In this document: one piece after another, positions 1 through 6,078 of the stretch
How positions within the stretch are numbered: position 1 is the first letter of the stretch
Layout of the letters: each line of letters starts with the position of its first letter
Origin: Bacteroidia bacterium
Lineage (GTDB): Bacteria > Bacteroidota > Bacteroidia > Cytophagales > Cyclobacteriaceae
Assembly: GCA_012031955.1 (NCBI GenBank)
Contig: JAAURZ010000148.1
Location: 1-6,360 of the forward strand
Direction of reading: 5' to 3'
Length of the DNA: 6,360 nucleotides
Position numbers and translations under genes: made by a program
Notes under the pieces: model-generated
What the model was told of the DNA's origin: nothing
What the model saw: the letters and a program-made list of their open reading frames with translations, nothing else
The model's database searches: none

Positions 1-277
1 GCACACACCAAATACGGGCTCACCTGAAATACCTTGGCCATCGCTTTCTACAGATGCCCTGTATGGCGGCGACCAGATCTTGCGCGGAACGGTGTTTACA
101 AAGTATCGTCAGTTTGTCGACAACTGCTTTAAGATGCTGCCGAGGCAGGCACTGCACGCCAAGACGCTGGGTTTTATACACCCCGCAACAAAGGAGTTTA
201 TGAAATTTGACTCAGAGCTGCCTGCCGACTTCAGCAGTGCGTTGCTTAAATGGGAAAGTTATATGAACACGCTTTGA
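1..277 (+). CDS. RluA/RluD-family 23S rRNA pseudouridine synthase, C-terminal part, with a one-base frameshift
   Basis: This is the C-terminal end of a pseudouridine synthase of the RluA/RluD family, which isomerises specific uridines in ribosomal RNA in the cytoplasm. The gene starts left of the window, so the catalytic HRLDxxTSG region is not visible. At positions 3-53 the frame reads THQIRAHLKYLG, the conserved substrate-binding motif of the family. From position 53 the continuation DALYGGDQIL lies in the next frame, followed by the typical C-terminal block RQALHAKTLGFIHP, and the gene stops with TGA at 275-277. Restoring one missing base (probably a G in CAG-GAT near 53) rejoins the two parts exactly. 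The break is therefore probably a sequence error, although a recent inactivation cannot be excluded. No strong terminator follows the stop. The family is clear; which uridine is modified is not. Confidence 0.88.
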   Translation, partial: HTPNTGSPEIPWPSLSTDALYGGDQILRGTVFTKYRQFVDNCFKMLPRQALHAKTLGFIHPATKEFMKFDSELPADFSSALLKWESYMNTL

Positions 278-344
278 CCCGGGCGGAGAAAGCGACTTTG
301 GACGCTGCTTGCAGCGCCTCGATAAAGGAACTGCGAATACCGGG

Positions 345-539
345 TCAGACCGTCAACCGCTGACCTTTGTCGCGTTGAATGGCCAGGCGAATCTGTTTAA
401 GAGCTTCCTGCTTGAACCTCTTGTAGTCTGGCTTCTGCCGAGGGTTGTCCAAGGATTGGATATACTCCAACACTTGTTCCGCACGCAGATTGTCCATTTC
501 GCCCAACGACTCCAGGATGGCGTACTTAGTGGTTTTCAT
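345..539 (-). CDS. small uncharacterised protein, 64 residues
   Basis: I do not recognise a named function. The protein is soluble, highly charged and probably helical: an N-terminal segment MKTTKYAILESLGEMD, then a helix containing RAEQVLEYIQSL, a short DNPRQKPDY linker, and a second basic helix (FKQEALKQIRLAIQ). From memory, short Bacteroidota proteins with this layout of a helix ending in YIQSL or YIKSL followed by a KRFK-type basic helix are common, some of them resembling antitoxin or regulator fragments, but I cannot confirm this. The ATG at 539 gives a natural start. An AGGAGG (plus-strand CCTCCT near 580) lies about 40 bases upstream, too far to be its ribosome site. The gene converges on the pseudouridine synthase and has no obvious partner. 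It could also be a spurious ORF, though the amino acid composition argues for a real gene. Confidence 0.6.
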   Translation of the reverse strand: MKTTKYAILESLGEMDNLRAEQVLEYIQSLDNPRQKPDYKRFKQEALKQIRLAIQRDKGQRLTV

Positions 540-599
540 AAATGTAGTGGTTGCTACGGTAAATTTAACGCAAACAACCTCCTGATGTTCAGGTGTTAA

Positions 600-1020
600 G
601 CAGAAATAATGGTTTTAAAATACTCAGGTAATATTTATCTGGAGTTTGCGCCTGCCGTTGCTTTACATGGCATTCCTGGCAGGCTGCGGACGCACGGCGA
701 ACTGTTGAGATGACGATTTTGGTGGTGCAACGACTAGCCAGATACGAAAGAGCATCATAACAATAAGCACACAATAGCAAGCCCGTCGGAATTGACTTAA
801 TCGGTGATGCCGCACAAAGTGTTGCCATTTCATAAGATCAGAAAAAATGGGCCCCGCCAGTAGGTAAAAAATGATATAACCCTCCAAGCTTTCAAAAAGT
901 ACACAACGGGCGCGAAAAAAATTCAACCTCGCCCCTGGACATCAAGTCCAGGGGAAGGCGAATAAGTAGAATGAAGTAGCCAACGCGTACTTAGACAAGT
1001 TAAATTCTTTAATACAAAAC
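600..1020. other. gene-poor intergenic stretch
   Basis: About 420 bases without a convincing gene. Two overlapping minus-strand reading frames exist here. One can be read from an ATG at 833 to 663 and contains a hydrophobic run (CVLIVMMLFRIWLVV), which would be a 56-residue one-pass membrane peptide. It has no supporting start signal or family resemblance, so I do not call it. The clearest structure is the perfect hairpin at 932-954. The stretch may hold decayed coding sequence or the leader of the small gene at 345-539. Confidence 0.5.
932..954. terminator. GC-rich perfect hairpin, possible terminator
   Basis: CCCCTGGAC (932-940) and GTCCAGGGG (946-954) form a perfect 9-base-pair stem around the five-base loop ATCAA. 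Read on the minus strand, a run of seven T residues (plus-strand A run at 914-920 and neighbours) follows about ten bases after the stem. This could end transcripts coming from the receiver gene at 1035-1433, as a second stop behind the hairpin at 1021-1037. The gap between stem and T run is longer than in a classical intrinsic terminator, so the role is uncertain. Confidence 0.35.
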
Positions 1021-1037
1021 TAACTTCTGAGGAGTTA
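1021..1037 (-). terminator. probable intrinsic terminator of the degenerate receiver gene
   Basis: On the minus strand TAACTCC and GAAGTTA pair over seven positions (one G-U) around the loop TCA, followed directly by GTTTTGTATT. The stem begins in the TAA stop codon (1035-1037) of the receiver gene. A hairpin overlapping the stop and followed by a U-rich tail fits a short intrinsic terminator, but the stem is weak. Confidence 0.4.
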
Positions 1038-1433
1038 ATTGGGAAGTAAATCGAGCCAATTCTTATCGGGGGCGATTTTTACCTGGGTGCTAACGATTGA
1101 TGCCAGCCTTGCGTCCATGTCCCGGGTGGGCAGCATGGAGGCTACGCCGAGTGCGTTTCCAAGATGTTCCATTTTCTCGTCGAGTTCGTCGGCAAGAAAG
1201 ATGACAGGAACGCTCTTGTTAACAGAGTTTGTGCGGATTGAACGGACGAGTTCAAATCCCGTGATCACAGGCAGGTCAGTGCTGCAAATAACGAGGTCAA
1301 AGGGTTCGATCCGGGCAGCCAGGAGCCCATCCAGGCCCGAATCTGAGAAGCGGATAATAGGTTCGTTGTTTCGCAACACTGACTTGATTTTCTCAATGAC
1401 CTCTTTCTGCCTGTGAACCACAAGGATTTTCAT
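1035..1433 (-). CDS. stand-alone receiver-like protein (degenerate response regulator), 132 residues
   Basis: The protein has the length and pattern of a CheY-type receiver domain with a short C-terminal tail and no output domain: MKILVV strand, LDGLLAARIEPFDLVI, LPVITGFELVRSIR, and SVPVIFLAD. I start it at ATG 1433 because receiver domains begin with MKILVV; an in-frame ATG at 1460 would add nine residues. The fold is well conserved, yet all positions of phosphotransfer chemistry are changed. The acidic pair is H7-R8, the phosphoacceptor position is S51, the switch Thr is A81 and the conserved Lys is T103. The spacing between these sites (44, 30 and 22 residues) matches CheY, so the assignment is solid. 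It should not be phosphorylated in the usual way and probably acts as a pseudo-receiver through protein contacts. It lies downstream of the two-component block on the same strand, separated by a 263-base leader. Confidence 0.85.
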   Translation of the reverse strand: MKILVVHRQKEVIEKIKSVLRNNEPIIRFSDSGLDGLLAARIEPFDLVICSTDLPVITGFELVRSIRTNSVNKSVPVIFLADELDEKMEHLGNALGVASMLPTRDMDARLASIVSTQVKIAPDKNWLDLLPN

Positions 1434-1605
1434 AACAGCTTGTATTGGTGTTGCAAACATTGCTTTTCTAAACCTTACTGAGTCGAATATCCGACAAAGA
1501 ATCCTTTCGAAATTCTTCGACGTTTCGAGGGTTCATGAAGGAAATGTGGGGATGTAACCTTTGAAGTGTCAAAATTCCTGATGTGCTCGCATAACACCGT
1601 CTCCA

Positions 1606-1669
1606 CACCTAAGGGCATTAGGTGCCGACCCCTAATGGGCGGGGGTGTGTGGTGTGTATAAACACCTAA
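1606..1669. repeat. cluster of overlapping inverted and direct CACCTAA repeats
   Basis: CACCTAA (1606-1612) pairs with TTAGGTG (1618-1624) in a perfect 7-base-pair hairpin. CATTAGG (1616-1622) can instead pair with CCTAATG (1631-1637), and GGTGT (1651-1655) with ACACC (1662-1666). Further direct copies are CCCCTAA (1629-1635) and CACCTAA (1663-1669). The cluster lies in the 263-base gap between the response regulator and the degenerate receiver gene, both on the minus strand. It could be a terminator/leader structure or an operator; the sequence does not decide. Confidence 0.45.
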
Positions 1670-1696
1670 CAAATTGAGTAGAATTACTCTTGGCGG

Positions 1697-2353
1697 TTAT
1701 TCGATGAGACCGGTCTCGTAGGCGTGGCGCACGAGTCCGACTGCGCTCTTGAGTCCCAGCTTCTCCATTATTCGAGAGCGGTGGTTTTCCACAGTCCTGT
1801 CGCTGAGACCGAGGCGCTCACCAATCTCCTTATTTGAAAGCTCCTGGCACACAAGCTTCACGATTTCAATTTCGCGGTCGGTAAGTTGCTGCGACCGGAA
1901 CACGGGGCGTTGCTGGGCCAGTTTACGGTCGCGCATACTTCGGCGCAGCACCGAAGCCACCAGGTCATTGTGGTAAAAGTCTTTTTCGATAACGGCGTGT
2001 ATTGCTTTTTCCAGTTCGTCGGGGTCGGTATTCTTGAGTAGAAATGCGTGCACGCCCATTTCCATCATGTGCAGGATGTACTTTTCGCTGTCGTGCATGG
2101 TGAGGATAATAACTTTCAGGTCGGGGTAACGCGGAATGAGGAATTCGCAGGTCTGGGTACCATCCATCACGGGCATTTGCAAGTCGACGATCACCACATC
2201 GGGTGGCAGCTCCTTCACCAATGCCACCAGCTCCTTTCCGTTCTCCGCATCCTTCACTTCACTCACGCCGTCGAAGGTCTGAAGCAGGTTCACCATTGCC
2301 TTTCTGAACAAAGTATGGTCATCGGCAATATATACCCGGATCTTATTCTCCAT
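1697..2353 (-). CDS. NarL/FixJ-family response regulator (receiver plus LuxR-type HTH), 218 residues
   Basis: This is a transcription factor activated by phosphorylation. Residues 5-115 form an intact receiver domain with the acidic pair D11-D12 (IADDHTLFR), phosphoacceptor D57 (VIVDLQMPVMDG), switch T85 (ILTMHD) and K107 (FLLKN). A linker leads to a C-terminal LuxR-type helix-turn-helix at about 157-203, beginning LTDREIEIVKLV, with NKEIGERLGLSDRTVENH carrying the recognition helix. I choose ATG 2353; a GTG at 2359 would add two residues. The start lies inside the end of the upstream kinase gene once that gene's frameshift is corrected (overlap 2343-2353), which indicates translational coupling and makes the kinase the obvious phosphodonor. 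The DNA target is unknown; the module's own promoter is a natural candidate. Confidence 0.95.
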   Translation of the reverse strand: MENKIRVYIADDHTLFRKAMVNLLQTFDGVSEVKDAENGKELVALVKELPPDVVIVDLQMPVMDGTQTCEFLIPRYPDLKVIILTMHDSEKYILHMMEMGVHAFLLKNTDPDELEKAIHAVIEKDFYHNDLVASVLRRSMRDRKLAQQRPVFRSQQLTDREIEIVKLVCQELSNKEIGERLGLSDRTVENHRSRIMEKLGLKSAVGLVRHAYETGLIE

Positions 2354-3133
2354 TGGCACCAGGAATGTTTAGTATCACGCGGCTCCCGCTGGGTATATTT
2401 TTTCAAACCTGACCGATCCACCCAGCAAGCGCGCCCTGTTCTCCATATTAAAAAGGCCCAGGCCTCTGCCACTTGGATCTGCCTTTACGGCTTCCGCGTC
2501 AAAGCCGATTCCGTTGTCGGCCATTTCAATACAAAGTTCGCTGTCGCCGCTTACATGTACAACAATCTGCGTGGCCCTTGCATGCTTGAGTATGTTGTTA
2601 AGTACTTCCTGTACGATTCTGAATGCAAACATTTCCTGTTTCTTGCTCAGCCGCAGTTGGTCGGCCTGTTCGTGATACTCAATCGGTATGTGCGCGGTTT
2701 CCTCGAAGCGGTTGCATAGTTCGTGAACCGCCTGCAGTAATCCAAATTTTTCAAGCGTCGACGGCATGAGATCACGGCTGATGCGTCTCACGGATTCGAT
2801 CGTGTCGTCGAGCATCTCCTTTGACTGCTGCATGCGCTCGGCGAGCGACGGATCTTTCCGCGAAAGCGTTATCAATCCCATTCGTACTGCGGAGAGCATG
2901 GCCCCGACACTGTCGTGCAAGTCGCCGGCTACGCGTCGGCGTTCCTCCTCCTGCGAGTCGAGGGCCGCTTCCATCATCTTTCGTTGGTATTCTGCTTCCA
3001 GTGCCTGGCGTTTGACTTGTTCCCTCATCATGCGTTTCTGATAGAAAACTACGAACGTGATAATGGCTCCTGCCATAATGAGCATGCCGAGCGAGCCGAT
3101 CGCGAGAATCAGATATATCTGCGTACCGTCCAT
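2343..3133 (-). CDS. NarX/DegS-type sensor histidine kinase without sensor domain, C-terminal frameshift
   Basis: An inner-membrane histidine kinase of the HisKA_3 type, the class that partners NarL regulators. One transmembrane helix at about residues 6-31 is followed by a coiled-coil-like linker (about 33-62), the dimerisation/phosphoacceptor helix with H73 (RVAGDLHDSVGAML), and an HATPase_c domain with the N box (QEVLNNILKHA, 175-185), G1 box DNGIGFD (206-212) and G2 box GRGLGL (222-227). There is no periplasmic or PAS domain, so sensing must come from elsewhere. As given, the frame stops at 2375-2377 after YPAGAA. Adding one base between 2383 and 2384 gives the family-like ending SRVILNIPGANGE with TAA at 2343-2345, 263 residues in total and overlapping the regulator start. 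The ATG at 3133 has no Shine-Dalgarno, which is normal for Bacteroidota. The gene sits 42 bases downstream of the membrane protein gene. Confidence 0.93.
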
Positions 3134-3175
3134 AGGCGATGTATTGGGTGAAATCCTGTTGCCTGTACCAAAGTA

Positions 3176-3855
3176 TCAGCTATTATGCGGATAGACCTGA
3201 TCTCCAAGTTTTACCTCCTTGTAGCGCAGCCAGGCGCCGATACCAACAAAGATGTTCTGCACAATACTTAGCGTATTATGCAAGGTCCATGGCCAATAAA
3301 GAGTTTCTTTAATTTCAATCAGATAAGCCGTCACGCCATACAAAGTCAGTTTGCCCGCCGCAGCAATGAGAAAGCCAGTACATATCCAAAAGGTGGGTAG
3401 TTCAAAAGGTTTGACGACGGGGTGTTCTTTCAATGAAACATAAAGGCCATGAGTGTCAAAGACAAAATAACTATTGTGCGAAAGACCTGTGAATAGGAGT
3501 TGATCGAACCTGCCTGTATAAACAAGTAATTACATACAGCAAAAATCATGTAGATGACGACGACAATTATCAATGGTAACCTTATTGCCGGCCTGTTGAG
3601 CAGCTTGTAGAAGAAAACCGAAACCAGCGGGAGCTGAAATATTCCGAAAAGAATCGAGCCAATATTTTGGTTGATCAAATGGGTCTGGTCTCCAAACTCC
3701 ATAATGCAATCACAAAAAATCGACCAGAGGTAGCTAAAAGCAAGCCACCTGTAAACAGGTGGCTGCTTTTTGAAAATTCCTACTAGAAAATAGGCTGCAA
3801 TGCCGGCGGCCGCGACCGACAAGTAAAATGATATTTCAAATACAACACTATCCAT
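3176..3855 (-). CDS. polytopic membrane protein with about seven predicted transmembrane segments, frameshifted
   Basis: Two abutting minus-strand frames form one protein. The first ends at TGA 3430-3432 after LMAFMFH. Adding one base to the A run at 3442-3444 gives LMAFYVSLKEHPVV and continues to the stop at 3176, making 226 residues. Hydrophobic segments are at about 8-28, 37-54, 65-86, 93-113, 122-142, 155-180 and 189-211. Notable motifs are FRTIVILSL in segment 5, LPTFWICTGFLI in segment 6 and WTLHNTLSIVQNIF in segment 7. From memory, Bacteroidota membrane proteins with similar FRT, FWI and HN motifs occur next to NarX-like kinases; no named function is known to me. The start ATG at 3855 overlaps the end of the upstream gene (ATGGATAG); ATG 3861 is an alternative. 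Because the downstream kinase has no sensor, this protein is a candidate input module (inference). Confidence 0.8.
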
Positions 3856-4219
3856 TGCCATTCGGGCAGTTCGGTGGGCAAGGTTTGCCGTCATCCGCAA
3901 CTATTCCGCCTTCCTCACCTCCGTCTTTGCCAACCGATCCGATTGACCAAATGTTGCTGCCGTCTTCGCGGGCGCCTACAAGAAGCAATCGCTTGTCTTG
4001 CTTCAAACGGCCCGGCTCGGCGTTCTCGGTGTATGCATAGTAGATCCTTATTCCCACACAGTCCTTTTGTTTGAGAATCTCTTCGATTACGTCGCGACCG
4101 AAGAACTCGGCCTTCACTTCATCCTTGTCACGATGATGTTCATTGTACTTGTTCAACATGCGCTCAGCCTTGTCGCGTCCGATCGGCTTGCCGTCGTTGG
4201 GGTATAGGGGTTTTGCCAT
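3848..4219 (-). CDS. uncharacterised soluble protein with C-terminal CPPNC motif, 123 residues
   Basis: First gene of the minus-strand block. I start it at ATG 4219 (MAKPLYPNDGKP); the longer frame to 4279 adds an AT-rich leader that is not protein-like. No signal peptide or membrane segment is visible, so it should be cytoplasmic. The N-terminal half is charged and helical (about 15-52, including FFGRDVIEEILKQKDC). A predicted beta core follows (VGIRIYYAYTE, 55-65, then RLLLVGAREDG, 77-87), and a glycine- and aspartate-rich tail ends with C114-P-P-N-C118. From memory, short Bacteroidota proteins combining a GIRIYY strand, an LLVG strand and a terminal CPPxC recur beside membrane proteins, but no function is established that I know. 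The cysteine pair could bind a metal or form a disulfide; C54 is a third cysteine. Its stop overlaps the membrane protein start, so the two are probably made together. Confidence 0.8.
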   Translation of the reverse strand: MAKPLYPNDGKPIGRDKAERMLNKYNEHHRDKDEVKAEFFGRDVIEEILKQKDCVGIRIYYAYTENAEPGRLKQDKRLLLVGAREDGSNIWSIGSVGKDGGEEGGIVADDGKPCPPNCPNGNG

Positions 4220-4443
4220 AGTATAAAGGGTTTTAGGTTCAACAGTGAAAATTAGAATTTTTTTCAGGTAAATCTTCACTTAGTGCAATAATCTTATGTG
4301 TACTTGTGATAACATCGCAATGTTCTTGTTGGGAAACTTTCGGTGACAGTTGAGCAAAATTTTTTTGAACGGAAGTTGCCGGTCTTGACTGTTCCTGTGC
4401 TTCATCTCTAATCTTTCTATCTTTGGGTCAAAATTTTTTGCTA
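4220..4443. promoter_or_regulatory. divergent intergenic region carrying promoters for both flanking transcription units
   Basis: This 224-base region separates the minus-strand two-component block from the plus-strand PLP-enzyme pair, so it should hold both promoters. The plus-strand -7 element is clear (see 4418-4425). On the minus strand only a near match, TAATTTTC (plus 4247-4254), lies about 28 bases before the ATG at 4219, and no -33 TTG is at a suitable distance. AT-rich tracts (4258-4264, 4359-4366, 4431-4439) flank the genes. Confidence 0.5.
4418..4425 (+). promoter_or_regulatory. Bacteroidota-type -7 promoter element TATCTTTG
   Basis: TATCTTTG matches the TAnnTTTG consensus of the primary sigma factor of Bacteroidota exactly and lies 18 bases before the ATG at 4444. 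Transcription would start around 4430-4433, leaving a short AT-rich leader without Shine-Dalgarno. No good -33 TTG is at the ideal spacing; the nearest TTG is at 4385-4387, about ten bases too far. Confidence 0.55.
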
Positions 4444-5590
4444 ATGCAGAAGCACTCCCCCTCCAAACTCACCCAAAGCGTACATGCAGGTTCCGTAGGC
4501 GACCCCCTGTTCAAAGGGTTGGTTAACCCAATTTTCACCTCATCCGCGTACGACTACGAAGACCTCCCGGCGACGCTGTACCCGCGGTATTTTAATACCC
4601 CGAATCAAAAGGCTGTGGCCGAAAAGATGGCGGCGCTTGAAAACGGCGAAGATGCCATCGTGTTCAGTTCCGGCATGGCGGCAATTCTCACGTCGCTGTT
4701 TGCACTGCTCAAGAAAGGCGATCATGCCATCTTTCAAAATGACTTATATGGTGGCACATTCAACGCGATCTCCACGGAGCTTCCGCGATATGGTATAGAC
4801 CACACGGTTGTAGACGGTGCACGCATCGAAGAATTTGAAAAGGCGATAACGGCGCACACGAAAGTGATCTACATAGAGACCCCCTCGAACCCTACGCTAA
4901 AGATCACCAACATAAAAAGCAGTGGCGGCGCTCGCCAGGAAGCATGGCATCGTCACCATCATCGACAACACTTTCGCGTCGCCCGTCAACCAGAACCCGA
5001 TAGACATGGGCATCGACATTGTTACGCACAGCGGCACCAAATATATAGGCGGCCACAGCGATCTGGCATGCGGCGTGGCTGTGGGCACAAAAAAGAGCAT
5101 CGAACAAATCTGGGGCAGCGCCATTCACTTTGGCGGGTCGCTCGACGCGCATACTTGCTACATGGTGGAGCGGAGCCTGAAGACGCTTGTTTTACGCGTA
5201 CGACAGCAGAACGCCAACGCGCTGGCTATCGCCCGGTTTCTACACAACGACAGCAGAATTGGCAAGGTCTACTACCCTGGCCTGCCGGATCACCAGGACC
5301 ACACGATCGCAAAAGATCAGATGACCGGCGGATTCGGCGGCATGGTGGCATTTGAGGTGAAAAGGGACGCACTGCAATTCATGAACAATCTCAAACTGAT
5401 ACGACGCGCCATCAGTCTCGGCGGTGTTGAGTCTACTATTTGTTCGCCATTTAAGACTTCACATGTGAAGATGAGCGCACACGAGCGGGCGGCTATTGGT
5501 GTTACGGACAACCTGCTCCGGCTTTCCGTAGGCATTGAAGACGCCGGCGATCTCATCCACGACATGGAACAAGCGCTCGAACGCTTATGA
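4444..5590 (+). CDS. PLP-dependent transsulfuration enzyme (cystathionine gamma-synthase/lyase family), frameshifted
   Basis: A cytoplasmic enzyme of the Cys/Met-metabolism PLP family, which makes or cleaves cystathionine or related thioethers. The N-terminal part shows LTQSVHAG, YPRYFNTPNQ, FSSGMAAI and the YGGTFNAI phosphate-binding region, then YIETPSNPTLKI. The rest lies in the next frame: DNTFASP with D174 contacting the PLP pyridine nitrogen, SGTKYIGGHSD with Schiff-base lysine K199 (codon 5039-5041), and SLGGVES near the C-terminus. The A run at 4914-4918 has one extra base; with four A residues the protein is 381 residues, normal for the family. ATG 4444 is the start because a TTG at 4423 lies inside the promoter element. 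Sequence alone does not separate gamma-synthase (metB), beta-lyase (metC) and gamma-lyase activities. The acetyltransferase gene overlaps its stop codon. Confidence 0.92.
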
Positions 5591-6033
5591 GGATTCGAAA
5601 TGCGACCGTTTCTGACATTGCCTCAATCGTACGATTCCAACAAAGTATGGCACGCGAAACGGAAGGACTGGAACTGGATACCGAAACGCTGCAGGCCGGC
5701 GTTGCCGCGCTGCTGAGCGACCGTGCGAAAGGATATTACAAAGTTGTGGAAGTCGATGGCGTCGTGATAGCCTGTCACATGGTGACTTTTGAATGGAGCG
5801 ACTGGCGAAATGGCAATGTACTCTGGATACAGTCGGTATATGTCGATCCGGAATACCGCAAGCAGGGAATATTCCGGAAAATGTATGAGCATCTGAAAGA
5901 AGAAGTGTTGAATGACCCCGCCATAAAGGGCATCAGGCTTTATGTTGAAAGAAACAACCGGCGGGCACAGCAAACCTACAATGCGCTCGGCATGAATGGT
6001 GAACACTACCAGGTGTACGAATGGATGAAATAG
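5587..6033 (+). CDS. GNAT-family N-acetyltransferase, 148 residues
   Basis: A complete acetyl-CoA-dependent acyltransferase of the GNAT fold; the acceptor is unknown. The N-terminus MRIRNATVSDIASIV is the usual beta-1/alpha-1 start. The central strand WIQSVYVDPEYR (80-91) is followed by the acetyl-CoA pyrophosphate loop R91-K-Q-G-I-F, a version of the RxxGxG/A motif with Phe at the last position. The C-terminal region has the usual LYVERNNRRAQQTYNALGM block (118-136). The motif EWSDWRNG (69-76) and the ending GEHYQVYEWMK are distinctive, and I associate them with a conserved Bacteroidota subgroup of unknown substrate. The ATG overlaps the stop of the PLP enzyme as ATGA (5587-5590), so both are translated from one message. 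A link to sulfur amino acid metabolism is suggested only by this context. Confidence 0.92.
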   Translation: MRIRNATVSDIASIVRFQQSMARETEGLELDTETLQAGVAALLSDRAKGYYKVVEVDGVVIACHMVTFEWSDWRNGNVLWIQSVYVDPEYRKQGIFRKMYEHLKEEVLNDPAIKGIRLYVERNNRRAQQTYNALGMNGEHYQVYEWMK

Positions 6034-6078
6034 ACCGAGCAGCCGCGTTGACTATTTCTACATAACCCCAATGAAAAA

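Noticed and set aside
303..316. Hairpin CGCTG-CTTG-CAGCG after the pseudouridine synthase
   Set aside because: The stem is only five base pairs and no T run follows, so it is not convincing as a terminator.
343..365. Inverted repeat GGTCAG/CTGACC
   Set aside because: It lies across the last codons of the small gene, has an 11-base loop and no T run; likely chance.
663..833. Possible 56-residue membrane peptide (minus strand)
   Set aside because: It has one hydrophobic run after an ATG, but no start signal, no conserved motif, and an overlapping open frame of similar quality.
1039..1416. 125-residue plus-strand reading frame
   Set aside because: Antisense to the receiver gene and rich in Ser and Arg; a mirror of the real gene.
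1475..1672. 65-residue minus-strand reading frame
   Set aside because: It covers the hairpin-rich leader and gives a low-complexity HHTPPP start with no family resemblance; more likely non-coding.
2048..2719. 223-residue plus-strand reading frame
   Set aside because: It runs antisense across the regulator and the end of the kinase, both with clear family motifs. Its product has no recognisable domain and is rich in His and Gln, as expected of a shadow frame.
4311..4324. Short palindrome AACAT-CGCA-ATGTT in the divergent intergenic region
   Set aside because: Five-base arms are too short to claim an operator without a second copy or conservation.
4922..5590. Separate second PLP-enzyme gene starting at a GTG
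   Set aside because: It lacks the N-terminal half of the fold and continues exactly where the upstream frame breaks; it is the rest of the same gene.
5623..6006. 127-residue minus-strand reading frame
   Set aside because: Antisense to the acetyltransferase, which has clear GNAT motifs.
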